This document shows positions 16,607-26,462 of a DNA stretch of 53,793 bases, piece after piece. A model generated the notes under the pieces. It was not told where the DNA came from, made no database searches, and was given only the letters and a program-made list of their open reading frames with translations. Numbering within the stretch: position 1 is the first letter of the stretch; each line of letters begins with the position of its first letter. The position numbers were made by a program, and so were the translations under genes. The DNA is from Sphingomicrobium sp. (GTDB lineage: Bacteria > Pseudomonadota > Alphaproteobacteria > Sphingomonadales > Sphingomonadaceae): assembly GCA_030447545.1 (NCBI GenBank), contig JAUJOV010000014.1, positions 1 to 53,793 on the forward strand, given 5' to 3'.

Positions 16607-17170
16607 ATGCAATCGTCTGCTTCAGCCGAGTGGAAGGTGCGTGCGTCGCTTCGCGAAGCCACGGCCGCCGTGCACGAGCGCTTGCACCAGGCGCCGCCGT
16701 TCCTCGCGATTGCACAGCAGCGGCTTGGGCGATGCGAATATGCGGACCTCCTCGGCACGATCGCTCGGTTCCACTTCACTATTGCTGCAGGCCTGCGGCT
16801 GGACGGCGCACGGCAGGAACTGCTCCGGGATGATCTCCGCGCGCTTGGAGTGCCGCTGCCGACACCGGTCGGCTGGCCCGCTCCGGCAACGGCGGCGGCG
16901 AAGCTTGGCTCAGCCTATGTCGTCGAAGGTTCTGCCCTTGGCGGCAAGGTCATCTACAGGCAGCTCGACTATCTGTTTGGCCCCTCAGTCGGGGGCCGCC
17001 GTTTCTTCCGCGGATCAGCCTCGGACGCGGAACGCTGGCGCTCGCTGTGCCGCCGGCTCGAGGTCGAAGGACAAGGAGACGGAGCGCTCGACGAACTGAT
17101 CGCCGGTGCGCGGCGGGCATTCTCGCTGTTCCAGGCGCTGCTCGTCGAACCGGCGTACGCGCGTGCCTGA
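16607..17170 (+). CDS. bphO: Biliverdin-producing heme oxygenase
   Basis: 187 residues; opens the heme ring to biliverdin, the bilin chromophore of the phytochrome encoded next. Sequence shows 'ASLREATAAVHERLHQAPPF' with the proximal His in 'AVHERLH', 'YADLLGTIARFHFTIAAGL', and the distal-helix block 'GSAYVVEGSALGGKVIYRQL' typical of bacteriophytochrome-linked heme oxygenases. ATG 16607 gives the normal length. Its final 8 bases overlap the bphP start, a classic bphO-bphP operon. No oxygen- or iron-responsive site was evident upstream. Confidence 0.9.
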   Translation: MQSSASAEWKVRASLREATAAVHERLHQAPPFLAIAQQRLGRCEYADLLGTIARFHFTIAAGLRLDGARQELLRDDLRALGVPLPTPVGWPAPATAAAKLGSAYVVEGSALGGKVIYRQLDYLFGPSVGGRRFFRGSASDAERWRSLCRRLEVEGQGDGALDELIAGARRAFSLFQALLVEPAYARA

Positions 17171-19292
17171 TCTCGAACTCGCGCAGCCGGACCTCAGCGT
17201 CTGCAATCGCGAGCCGATCCATATTCCGGGCGCCATCCAGCCGCACGGATGCCTGCTGGCTGTCGACTCTGAAATGCGGGTTACCCGAGCGGCCGGCCAT
17301 GTGCACAGGCTGCTCGGCTGCGAAGGGAGTCCAATCGACCGGGACGCAACTGCACTGCTTCAGGTGCCGGCGTCCGAACTCGGCAGCACGGCGGCGCAGG
17401 CGACATATGTCCGCACGGTCGACCTGGTCGGCGGAATGCCGGTCGACCTGTTCGTCCACCATTCGGGCGACGAGCTGATCGTCGAGGCAGAGCCGGCACC
17501 TGCCAAGAGAAAAACCGGCGCCGAAGTACTTGGCGACTTGTTGCCGATCGTGAGCGGTATTGCAGCGTCGACAGACGTGATTGCAGCCAGCCAGATCGCA
17601 GCTGACGGGGTTCGCGCGATTACCGGCTATTCGCGTGTCATGATCTACCGGTTCCTGGACGACGATTCGGGACAGGTGATCGCCGAGTCCCGCTCGAGCG
17701 GCCTCCAGCCCTTCCTCAACCATCGCTCTCCCGCGAGCGACATTCCGAGCCCGGCGCGCAGCCTCTACCTGTGCAATCCCATTCGCGTGATCTGCGACGC
17801 CGATTATGAGCCGGTAGCAATCGCCGGCGGGGACGGCCCGCTGGATTTGAGCGGGGCCCTGTTGAGAAGCGTCTCGCCGGTGCACGTCCAGTATCTGAAG
17901 AACATGGAGGTGGGGGCGTCCGCCTCCATCTCGCTCGTCCAGGAGGGGCGCTGTGGGGACTGATCGCCTGCCACCACGGCGAAGCGAAGGCGATCCCGCA
18001 CGAAGAGCGCGAGATGTGCCGCCGCGTGGGCATCGCCCTCGATCAGGCGATCAGCCGGCTCGAAGAAGAAAATACCCAGCGCGAGGCGCTGAGGCTGACT
18101 CGCCGGCGCGAGGAGATCCTGCCGGTGATTGCGGCAGCGGACAGTGTTGCCGCGGGCCTGCGCGCCAACGTCGACGAGCTCCGCCGGCTGATCGCCGCCG
18201 ACGGCATCGCGCTGTTGCTGGACAGCGAATCCTCTGCAGCGGCGTCACTCCGCCGGAAGAGGCGGTGAGGAACCTCGCGCGCTGGGTGATCGAGGGCTCC
18301 GCGAGCGACCAGCTGGTCACCAGCGAGCTGTCCCGGCTTTATGCTTCGGCTGCCGACTGGAGCTCCACTGCAAGCGGCCTGCTTGCCTGCGTCGTTTCGC
18401 GCACTCCGCTGACGGCGATTTTCTGGTTCCGCGCCGAGGAGACGGAGACGGTGAACTGGGCCGGCAATCCGCACAAGCCGGTCGAGCCCGGCGCCTTGCC
18501 CGGCCAGCTGACGCCGCGACGGTCGTTCGAGCTGTGGGCAGAGACGGTACGCGGCCGCTCGCGCCCGTGGCGCCCCAACGAGCAGGAGGCCGCGCGCAGG
18601 GTTTCCGCCAGCCTGGCGGAGATTGGCCGGCAAAAGGCGCTCGCGGGCTCAACCGCCAGCTAACCGGCGCGGTGGCGGAGAAGGACCTGCTGATGCGCGA
18701 GATGCATCACCGGGTGCAGAACAGCCTCCAGCTCGTCACGTCGATGCTTCAGCCGCAGGAGAAGGAACTCGGCGCCGCCGACGGCGAGGCCGTGCGCAGG
18801 CAGCTGGAGCTGGCGCGCGACCGCGTGCTTTCCGTCGCTCTGCTGCACCGGCGGCTGTGGCGATCGGACGACATTGAGCTGATCAACGTCGAGACCTTCT
18901 TCAGCGAACTTGTCGAAGGGCTGATCCGCACCTGGCCGGACACGTGGCGCAGCCAGGTGACGCTGGATGTTGCGCCTGTGCGCCTTCCGCCGCACGAGGC
19001 GCTCCTGATCGCGCTGATCGTCAGCGAGCTTCGACCAATGCGGTGAAAACACGCTTATGCAGGCGCTGCAGGTCCAGTTAGCGTCACGGTTCGGGAGGTC
19101 ACCAGGGACCGGATCAGCATCACGGTAGCGGACAAAGGCGTAGGCACGGCCGATGGCCAGCCTGGCAGCTTTGGTTCACGCCTCGTGCAACGGCTCGTCA
19201 GCAGCCTTCATGGCGAGCTGCAGCTGGCGCCCAACAATCCCGGCACGTCGATCTGCCTCCTGGTTCCCACTGCCTCGACTCGCGGGTCCTAG
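17163..19292 (+). CDS. bphP: Bacteriophytochrome, PAS-GAF-PHY-HisKA_2 histidine kinase (several frameshifts)
   Basis: Red/far-red light sensor kinase of about 710 codons. PAS2 domain with the biliverdin-attachment Cys in 'LSVCNREPIHIPGAIQPHG'. GAF domain with 'GYSRVMIYRFLDDDSGQVIA' and the conserved Asp in 'SPASDIPSPARSLYLCNP'. A PHY region follows, then a HisKA_2 dimerisation/phosphoacceptor helix 'MREMHHRVQNSLQLVTSML' and an ATPase domain ('TNAVKHAYAG', 'ADKGVGTADGQPGSFGSRLV'). Frame changes occur near 17950, 18235, 18650, 19030 and 19046; the last is AAAA where AAA restores 'VKHAYAG'. GTG at 17163 overlaps bphO. No response regulator follows, so the phosphate target lies elsewhere. Confidence 0.9.
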
Positions 19293-19421
19293 GCCGCGGC
19301 AAAGCCCGGAATTCAGCCCACGCCCGAATGAAGCCCCGTTGCATGGCGCGCCAAACTGGCGTGATCCGCTGTCGGGCCGGCCAACCGCGCGCCGCCCGCC
19401 TGCCGGCGTTCACCACTTATT

Positions 19422-19438
19422 TGTAAAGTTTGGCGACA
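19422..19438 (+). promoter_or_regulatory. Quasi-palindrome upstream of prsK
   Basis: TGTAAAGTTTGGCGACA, a 17-base TGT...ACA element centred 47 bases before the prsK start in the only intergenic stretch ahead of it. PrsR is a sigma-54 activator that should bind upstream enhancer sites; calling this one its site is speculation. Confidence 0.2.
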
Positions 19439-19476
19439 CCGGCGCGCATGTCGGCCGATTTGACAGGTGACGCCGC

Positions 19477-21526
19477 TTGGGCACGCTGATCGCCTTCTGG
19501 AGCCATGCGCTCGCCGCGGCGGGCTTCCTTGCGCTGACCATCTGGCGCGTCGGCGCGGCGCGGCTGCACGAGCAGAAGCTTCTGCTCGCCGGCTTCGCGG
19601 TGACCGCCTGCTGGGCGTGGATCACCGCGGTGATGCCGGGCGAGCCGCTGTCGAGCTATGCCGAAACCGCGCGCAACCTGGTGTGGATCGGATTGCTCTA
19701 CAGCCTTTCGGCATCGAGCGACGAGCGCCAGCACGGCGTTCGCCTGGTCTATGCCGCGGTCGCCGCAGTGCTCGGGTTCCAGCTGGTCGTCGACACCTTG
19801 TCGATGTTCGTGGCGAGCGGCGCGGTCGCCGACACCGAGCAGCTGCTGCGCGTGACGGCCGCCGCCGGCGCGCTCGTGCTCGTCCACAACCTCTACGGCC
19901 AGGCTTCGCCCGCGAGCCGCTCGAACATACGCCTCGCAATGCTCTCGCTGTCGCTGATGTGGAGCTACGACCTCAACCTCTACACCATCGCTTATCTCGA
20001 CCCTCGCCTCGCGCCCGGCCTCACCGAGTGGCGTGGTGCGATCGTCGCACTGATCGCGCCGATGTTCGCGCTGGCGGTCAGGCGCGAGGAGGGCTGGCAT
20101 TCGGCTGTCGCGCGCCGCGACGTTCCAGTCGCTCTCGCTGCTCGCGATCTGCGGCTATTTCGCGCTGATGGCGATCCTCGCGACCGCGCTTCGCGGCACC
20201 GGCTGGGACTGGTCGCGCGGGCTTCTGATCGGGCTGCTCGCGGCAATGACCGTAGCGGCAATGGTGCTCCTTCCAAGTGCGCGCGCGCGCAGCTGGGCGA
20301 AGGTCAAGGTCGCCAAGCATCTGTTCGAGCACCGCTACGACTATCGCACCGAATGGCTGCGCTTTACCGAGACGCTCGGCACTACCGGGTCGGACGCGCC
20401 GCCGCTCGGCGAACGAGTCGTCAAGGCTTTCGCCGACATCCTCGATTCTCCGGGTGGGCTGCTGGTGACTGCCGAGCCGTCGGGTGCCATCGCCACGGCG
20501 GCAGCGTGGAACTGGCCGGGACGGAGCCGCCCGCGGGTGAGATCGACGGTTCGCGTGGCTTCTGGCTGGAGCTCCAGTCGACGGGCCGAATCGTCGAGCT
20601 CGACGCTTTTCGCGGCGGCTGGGCGAGTTCCACGGACAGCCTGCGCGAGGTGCCCAATGGATGGTGAAGGAGCGCCGCGCCTGGGTCGGGATCCGCTGAT
20701 CCACCACGACCGCCTGGTCGGGATGGTGCTCCTCGCCGGGCCCGAATATCGCCGAGCGCTCGACTGGGAGGATTTCGACCTGCTGCGCGGCGGGCCGCCA
20801 GGCGGCAAGCTCGCTTGCCGAAGCGCACGGGCAGGAGGCCTTGTCGAACGCGCAGCACTTCGAGGAATTCAACCGCCGCTTCGCCTTCATCCTGCACGAC
20901 GTGAAGAACCTGGTCAGCCAATTGTCACTGCTCTCGCGCAACGCCGAGCGCCATGCCGACAATCCCGAGTTCCGCGCCGACATGGTCGCGACCCTGCGCA
21001 GCTCGGTGGGCAAGATGAACGAGCTTCTCGAACGCCTTTCCCCACAGGCGCAGGCGCGCGCGCAGCGCCCGAGCCGCAGCCGCTCCGGGCGATCCTTTCC
21101 TCGGCAATCGCAGCCAAGCGGCGCGACCATGACGTTCGGCTGCTCGGTGACGCATCGAGCTGGGCCGTGGTCGACGCGGCCGGCCTCGAGCAGGCCGTCG
21201 GCCATCTGCTCCAGAATGCGGTCGAGGCGAGCCCGGCGCATGAGCCGGTGACGGTGCGCGTCGCGCGCGCCGGCTCCCAGGTCCGGATCACCATCGCGGA
21301 CCGGGGCTGCGGGATGGACGGCGATTTCGTCCGCAACCGCCTGTTCCAGCCGTTCGCCTCGACCAAGGCCGGTGGCTTCGGAATCGGCTCCTTCGAGGCG
21401 CGCTCGCTTGTCTCGGCGATGGGCGGCCGGCTGGTGGTCGATTCCACCCCTGGCGCCGGCAGCGAATTCTCGATCTTCGTGCCCGCGGCCGAACCGGCCG
21501 AGCAACCCAGACGGAAAAGCGCATGA
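19477..21526 (+). CDS. prsK: XrtA/PEP-CTERM system histidine kinase PrsK (several frameshifts)
   Basis: Membrane sensor kinase, about 683 codons, the usual PrsK length. The N-terminus has about eight hydrophobic helices ('WSHALAAAGFLALTIWRVGA', 'LVWIGLLYSLSASSDERQHG'). 'WAKVKVAKHLFEHRYDYRTE' follows, then a GAF-like domain ('GFWLELQSTGRIVELDAFRG', 'PLIHHDRLVGMVLLAGPEYR'). The phosphoacceptor helix is 'FAFILHDVKNLVSQLSLLSR', and the ATPase domain has 'HLLQNAVEASP', 'ADRGCGMDGDFV', 'FQPFASTKAGGFGIGSFEAR' and 'STPGAGSEFSIF'. At least five frame changes (near 20110, 20520, 20660, 20810 and 21055). Overlaps prsR by 4 bases. Expected to control exopolysaccharide/PEP-CTERM genes, none of which are in this window. 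Confidence 0.88.
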
Positions 21527-22887
21527 CCGATACCCCACTCCCGGTGCTCCTCGTGATCGAGGACGACGAAGGTCTGCAGCGCCAGCTCAAATGGGCGTAC
21601 GAGGGCTATGAGGTCGTGCTCGCCGGCGACCGCCGATCGGCGATCGAGGCGCTGCGCGTGCACGAGCCCGCGGTGGTGACGCTCGACCTCGGCCTTCCGC
21701 CCGACCCCGACGGCACGGCCGAAGGCTTCGAGACCTTGCGCGAGATCCTGCGCCTCAAGCCCGACGCAAAGGTGATCGTCGCGTCTGGCCACGGAGCACG
21801 CGAAAGCGCGCTCAAGGCGATCGCGATGGGCGCGTTCGATTTCTACCGAAAGCCCGTCGATATCGACGAGCTCGGCCTGATCGTCGCGCGCGCGTTCCAC
21901 GTGCACTCGCTCGAAGCCGAGAACCGCCGGCTCGAGCAGTCCGGCGGCGGCCAGGTGCTTGGGCGGATCATCAGCGCCGCACCCGAGATGCTCAAGGTCG
22001 CAAAGACCATCGAGCGCGTCGCGAGCGCCGACGTGTCGGTCATGCTGCTCGGCGCTTCAGGCACCGGCAAGGAGCTGCTCGCGCGCGCCGTCCACGAGAA
22101 GAGCGCGCGAAAAGGCGAGTTCGTCGCAATCAACTGCGCGGCGATCCCCGAAACCCTGCTCGAGGCCGAGCTGTTCGGCTACGAGCGCGGCGCGTTCACC
22201 GGCGCGGTCAAGTCGAACGTCGGCAAGATCGAGCTTGCTGAGGGCGGGACCCTGTTCCTCGACGAGGTCGGCGACATCCCGCTGCCGCTCCAGGTCAAGC
22301 TTCTGCGTTTCCTTCAGGAGCGGGTGATCGAGCGCATCGGCGGCCGTTCGCCGATTGCGGTCGACACGCGCATCGTTTGCGCGACTCACCAGGATCTCGA
22401 CGCGATGATCGGCAGCGGCCGCTTCCGCGACGACCTCTATTACCGCCTCGCCGAGATCGTGGTGAAGATCCCCTCGCTGGCCGAGCGCCACGGGGATGCG
22501 GTCCTGCTCGCGCGCCACTTCGTCAACCGTTTCTCGCGCGAGCTCAACCCCAAGGTGCAGGCGCTGTCGCCCGACGCAATCGCCGCAGTCGACGCCTATG
22601 CCTGGCCCGGCAACGTGCGCGAGCTCGAGAACCGCATCAAGCGCGCCGTGATCATGGCCGACGGCAAGGCGGTCACCGCCGAGGACCTCGACCTGCCCGG
22701 TGCGGCGGGCGAGCCCGAGCGCGAGTTCGCGCTCAACCTTCGAAGCGCGCGCGAGGTCGCCGACCGCAAGGCGATCCGCCAGGCGCTTGCACGAACCGAC
22801 AACAATATCTCGGGCGCGGCGAAGCTGCTCGGGATCAGCCGTCCCACGCTTTACGACCTGCTCAAGCAGTACCAGCTGACGGGCTGA
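21523..22887 (+). CDS. prsR: PEP-CTERM-box sigma-54 response regulator PrsR
   Basis: 454 residues. Receiver domain (about 1-125): '[20 protein letters not shown]', phosphoacceptor Asp in '[10 protein letters not shown]', Lys in 'FYRKPVD'. Sigma-54 AAA+ domain: Walker A '[16 protein letters not shown]', GAFTGA loop in '[18 protein letters not shown]', Walker B '[14 protein letters not shown]', '[17 protein letters not shown]'. C-terminal Fis-type helix-turn-helix '[20 protein letters not shown]'. The intact GAFTGA means it should activate RpoN promoters. It is phosphorylated by the overlapping PrsK. Uninterrupted reading frame, unlike prsK. Confidence 0.95.
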   Translation: MTDTPLPVLLVIEDDEGLQRQLKWAYEGYEVVLAGDRRSAIEALRVHEPAVVTLDLGLPPDPDGTAEGFETLREILRLKPDAKVIVASGHGARESALKAIAMGAFDFYRKPVDIDELGLIVARAFHVHSLEAENRRLEQSGGGQVLGRIISAAPEMLKVAKTIERVASADVSVMLLGASGTGKELLARAVHEKSARKGEFVAINCAAIPETLLEAELFGYERGAFTGAVKSNVGKIELAEGGTLFLDEVGDIPLPLQVKLLRFLQERVIERIGGRSPIAVDTRIVCATHQDLDAMIGSGRFRDDLYYRLAEIVVKIPSLAERHGDAVLLARHFVNRFSRELNPKVQALSPDAIAAVDAYAWPGNVRELENRIKRAVIMADGKAVTAEDLDLPGAAGEPEREFALNLRSAREVADRKAIRQALARTDNNISGAAKLLGISRPTLYDLLKQYQLTG

Positions 22888-22901
22888 GCCCGCGCCGCCG
22901 C

Positions 22902-24230
22902 TCAGTCACGCCTGAGCAGGGAGAGCGCTCCTGCAGTGGCGATCAGCGCGACGCCCGCGAACTCGCGTCCGCGCCGCCGCAAAAGCCCCAGGCCGATGGT
23001 GGCGAGCGCCGACGAGACCATTCCGATTCTCTGCACTCCGGCAAGCCCGCCGGCTCGCGTTGCCAGCCGCGAGGCAATGTAGGGGTGGTCTCCCTCGTCG
23101 GTGCGGGTGCGGCCCGGCGCCGCGTGCTCAGCTCGGCCAGCATTTGCGGATGACCGGCCAGGCAAGGCAGCCCGCACCTCATCGCCGCTCGCGCCGCCGG
23201 TGTCCTCGTGGGGGGCAGGCGCGTCCTGGCCGCTGCCGTGCGAGCCGCCGGTTTCTCCATCTGCCCCCGAAGCCACGTGGTCGGCAGCCCATGCGCCTCG
23301 ATCACCCAGTGGCCGGGGGGCGCCTGCGGTCGTGTCCCTGGCGGTCTGGTGCTCGAGCTCGGACGTGAGCTCGGCGCCGAACAGCAGAACATAGGCCGAA
23401 AGATACATCCAGGTGAGCAGGACCACGACCGCTCCGAGCGAGCCGTAGGTCGCGTTGTAATTCCCGAAATTGGCGACGTAGAAGCCGAACCCGAGCGTCA
23501 GCAGCAGCCAGGCGACCGAGGCGAACAGCGAGCCTGGACTCAGCCACTGCCATTTCGCAATCTCGCGCGACGGGCCGTAGCGGTAGAGCGCAGCCACCGC
23601 CGCAGCCGCTGCAATCCCGACCAGAGCATAGGTCAGGACCTTCCACAGCAGCTCGCCAACGGGTCCGGCGTCGGGCACGAGGTGGTGCAGGTAGCCCAGC
23701 ACCACTGTCGACCCGATGCCGAGCAGAGCCATCAGCACTGCGCCGACAGTCATTGCGAGGCCCAGAAGAGTGACCTTCACGAAGCCGCGTTTCTCCTCTT
23801 CCTCATAGGCGATGTTGAGCGCCGAAATGACCGAAGTCGCCGCGTTGCGCGCGCCCCACAGCGCAATTGCAAGCGCGAGGAGGAGGCCCAGGCCCTTCTT
23901 GCCGCCTGACGTCTGCACCACGTTCATCAGCTGGTCGCCGATCAGCTTGGCCACGTCGGCAGGAAGGACTGCAGTCAGCGAACGGGCGTGGCCCAAGACC
24001 GTCTGCGGCTCGGCGACCAGCCCGTATATGATGACGGTCGCGCCGAGCAGGGGCACGAGCGCAAGGAAGCCGTAGAAGGCGACGCCCGCGGCCGCCAGGC
24101 CGACATTGTCGATCGACGATTCTTTCCAGGTGCGGACGAGCACCTGTTTCCACGCCCCGGCAGGCATGTGCCAGGGAGAGTCGGCATCGCGGCCATGCGC
24201 GGCCTGCCTGCTGTTGGCGGGTCCAGTCAC
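22902..24230 (-). CDS. YihY/BrkB-family membrane protein with long C-terminal tail
   Basis: 442 residues. The membrane core (about 30-300) carries the family signatures: 'AAAGVAFYGFLALVPLLGAT', 'LALAIALWGARNAATSVISA', 'SALNIAYEEEEKRGFVK', 'YRYGPSREIAKWQWLSPGSL' and 'YNATYGSLGAVVVLLTWMYL'. The core is followed by about 90 polar, Gly/Ala/Asp-rich residues and then a short hydrophobic hairpin ('IGMVSSALATIGLGLLRRRG', 'FAGVALIATAGALSLLRRD'). The second hydrophobic part is beyond the usual YihY length. Function of the family is unsettled; RNase BN was a misassignment. Convergent with prsR, 14 bases away. Confidence 0.87.
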   Translation of the reverse strand: MTGPANSRQAAHGRDADSPWHMPAGAWKQVLVRTWKESSIDNVGLAAAGVAFYGFLALVPLLGATVIIYGLVAEPQTVLGHARSLTAVLPADVAKLIGDQLMNVVQTSGGKKGLGLLLALAIALWGARNAATSVISALNIAYEEEEKRGFVKVTLLGLAMTVGAVLMALLGIGSTVVLGYLHHLVPDAGPVGELLWKVLTYALVGIAAAAAVAALYRYGPSREIAKWQWLSPGSLFASVAWLLLTLGFGFYVANFGNYNATYGSLGAVVVLLTWMYLSAYVLLFGAELTSELEHQTARDTTAGAPRPLGDRGAWAADHVASGADGETGGSHGSGQDAPAPHEDTGGASGDEVRAALPGRSSANAGRAEHAAPGRTRTDEGDHPYIASRLATRAGGLAGVQRIGMVSSALATIGLGLLRRRGREFAGVALIATAGALSLLRRD

Positions 24231-24399
24231 TCGTCACGTCCTTCCACTTGCGGGCACCGGTTGAACAGCGCAGCAAACGGGTGCGTTCCGCGAGCGGCTG
24301 AGCGACCCTCGACGCGGGTGAAGCTGGAGGCGGGGCGAAGCATCGCTCCCGGCTGCAATTCGCCTCGACCCGTGCGGTCGCCGCCCTTATGGGGCGCGC

Positions 24400-26004
24400 A
24401 TGCATGCCGCACTGGATCCGAGTCTTCCGGACCTCAGCCCGGTGCTGGAGACGGCTCTCGACGCAGTGATCGTGATGCGCGAAGACGGGTCGGTCGCGGC
24501 GTGGAACGAGGTCGCGGCGCGGACCTTCGGCTGGTCGCGTGAGGAAGCGGTCGGACGGCAACTGAGCTCGCTGATCATCCCCGATCGCTATCGCGACGCT
24601 CACTACGAGGGCCTCGATCGCTACCTCGCAACGGGCGAGGGTCCCGTCCTCAAGCGCCACATCGAGATCAGCGCGCTGCGATCCACCGGCGAGGAATTCC
24701 CAGTCGAGCTCTCCATCACTCCGACTAGCTCGCGAGGAACGAGGGTGTTCCTCGGGTTCCTGCGCGACATTACCCGGCGCAAGCTCGACGAGGCGACGAT
24801 CAGGCGCCGCGCGATCGAGGCGGAAGCCTTGTCGCGCCTGACCGCGCTCGCCTCTGAAAGCAGCTCGTTCGAGCGGGTGATGAGCGGCTGCCTCGAGGCG
24901 GTATGCGAGATTACCGGCTGGTCGCTCGGGCATGCGTTCAGCTACTCGGACGAGGAGACGCACGCTCTGGCCGATACCGGAATCTGGCACGCCTGCGAGC
25001 CATTCGACTTCGCGCCGCTGGAACAGGTGACTCGCGACCTCAGCTTCACTCCCGGCACGGGTCTTCCCGGCCGAGTGCTCGAAACGCAGCAGCCGGTGTG
25101 GATCACGGATGTGGAACACGACCCCGAATTCCCGCGCGCCGGGGTTGCGCACTCGCTTGGGCTGCACGCGGCTTTCGCCTTCCCGATCCTCAGCGGCAGC
25201 CGCACGATCGCGGTTCTGGAATTCTTCCACTCGAGTGCGGCCGAGCCCGATCTGTCGCTATGGCCGACGCTTCACACGCTGGGCGAGCAGGTCGGGAGGG
25301 TCTTTGAGCGCACCCGGGCCGAGGCGGCGCTCCGCCAGGAGCGCGAGGCGCTGCTAGCCGAGATCGATCGGCGCGAGCGGCTCGAGCAGCAGCGCCAGCT
25401 CCTGCTCGACGAGCTCAACCACCGGGTCAAGAACATGCTCGCCGTCGTGCTCGGAATCGCTCACCAGACGGCCAAGACCAGCACGAGCGTGCCCGAGTTC
25501 ACATCGAGCTTCTCGGGCCGGCTTGCATCGCTTGCCAAGGCCCATTCGCTGCTCACTGCCGAAGTGTGGGAGGCCGCGCCGCTCGACTCGCTCGTAAGGG
25601 AGCTTGCAGGCACCTACACGTCCGAAGCCGACGGCCGGGTGCGCATCGACGGGCCGCCGGTCATGCTTCCGCCCAGGTCCGTGCTTGCGCTGAGCCTCGT
25701 GATCCATGAGCTTCTGACCAACACGATCAAGCACGGTGCCTTGAGCGTGCCCGACGGGCGGGTGTCGATCAGCTGGACGCTGCAACCCTCGGGCGGTGCC
25801 CCCGTCGTGCAGCTGCGCTGGCGGGAAGAGGGAATGACGCAAGTGGCGGAGCCGAAGCACGCCGGCTTCGGAACGAGGCTGATCAACGCAAGCGTCGGCC
25901 ATGAGCTCGGCGGGACCGCGGAGTTCCACTGGCTCCCCGGCGGGCTCGAGCTCCATCTCGACTTTCCATCGACCGAGCAAAGCGAAGGGACGCACGCGCA
26001 ATGA
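24400..26004 (+). CDS. PAS-GAF HWE-family sensor histidine kinase
   Basis: 534 residues, soluble. PAS domain (about 12-125: 'ALDAVIVMREDGSVAAWNEV', 'HIEISALRSTGEEFPVELSI', 'FLGFLRDITRRK'). GAF domain (about 145-310: 'CEITGWSLGHAF', 'GTGLPGRVLETQQPVWITDV'). A coiled-coil-like linker precedes the HWE phosphoacceptor helix 'LLDELNHRVKNMLAVVLGIA'. The ATPase domain has 'LALSLVIHELLTNTIKHGAL' and 'FGTRLINASVGHELGG'. ATP-binding residues look complete. ATGA overlap with a single-domain receiver gene makes a two-component operon. HWE/HisKA_2 kinases commonly feed PhyR in sphingomonads; a PhyR locus lies 19 kb away, so cross-talk is possible. Confidence 0.93.
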   Translation: MHAALDPSLPDLSPVLETALDAVIVMREDGSVAAWNEVAARTFGWSREEAVGRQLSSLIIPDRYRDAHYEGLDRYLATGEGPVLKRHIEISALRSTGEEFPVELSITPTSSRGTRVFLGFLRDITRRKLDEATIRRRAIEAEALSRLTALASESSSFERVMSGCLEAVCEITGWSLGHAFSYSDEETHALADTGIWHACEPFDFAPLEQVTRDLSFTPGTGLPGRVLETQQPVWITDVEHDPEFPRAGVAHSLGLHAAFAFPILSGSRTIAVLEFFHSSAAEPDLSLWPTLHTLGEQVGRVFERTRAEAALRQEREALLAEIDRRERLEQQRQLLLDELNHRVKNMLAVVLGIAHQTAKTSTSVPEFTSSFSGRLASLAKAHSLLTAEVWEAAPLDSLVRELAGTYTSEADGRVRIDGPPVMLPPRSVLALSLVIHELLTNTIKHGALSVPDGRVSISWTLQPSGGAPVVQLRWREEGMTQVAEPKHAGFGTRLINASVGHELGGTAEFHWLPGGLELHLDFPSTEQSEGTHAQ

Positions 26005-26462
26005 CGCCAGCCAATCAACTCGCAGCTTACGAGCAGGAAAAGGCCGGCACGCCGCAATCGGCCGACCAACCGGAGGCGCAAGCCAGAACGGGCCTGCGCT
26101 GCGTGATCGTCGAGGACGAGCTGATGGCCGCCTGGATGATCGAAGGCCTGCTCGAGGACCTCGGTCACGACGTGGTGGCGATCTTCTGCGACGGCGAGAC
26201 GGCGCTCTGGTCTCCAGCGCTGGCGGACGCCGAGCTGGTGATCCTCGACATCAATCTGGGCACCGGCATGTCGGGCATCGAAGCCGCCGCCGAAATGCGG
26301 CGTGTGACTCCGGTGCCGATCGTCTTTTGCAGCGCCTATTCGGACGAGGCGACCCGGCTGAAGGCGCTCGAAGCCGCCCCCGACGCGGCCTTCGCGGCCA
26401 AGCCCGTCAGCCAGGCCGAGCTCAGCGCGGCCATCGCCGAAGCGACCGCGGTTCGGCACTAA
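26001..26462 (+). CDS. Single-domain response regulator
   Basis: 153 residues: a 32-residue polar N-terminal extension, then one receiver domain ('LRCVIVEDELMAAWMIEGLL', phosphoacceptor Asp in 'LVILDINLGTGMSGIEAA', Ser/Thr position in 'IVFCSAYSDEA', Lys in 'FAAKPVSQAEL'). No output domain, so it should act by protein contact or as a phosphate sink. The kinase stop overlaps its ATG. Its last 4 bases overlap the convergent ABC-F gene. It lacks the FATGUY motif of SdrG-type stress regulators. Confidence 0.9.
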   Translation: MTPANQLAAYEQEKAGTPQSADQPEAQARTGLRCVIVEDELMAAWMIEGLLEDLGHDVVAIFCDGETALWSPALADAELVILDINLGTGMSGIEAAAEMRRVTPVPIVFCSAYSDEATRLKALEAAPDAAFAAKPVSQAELSAAIAEATAVRH

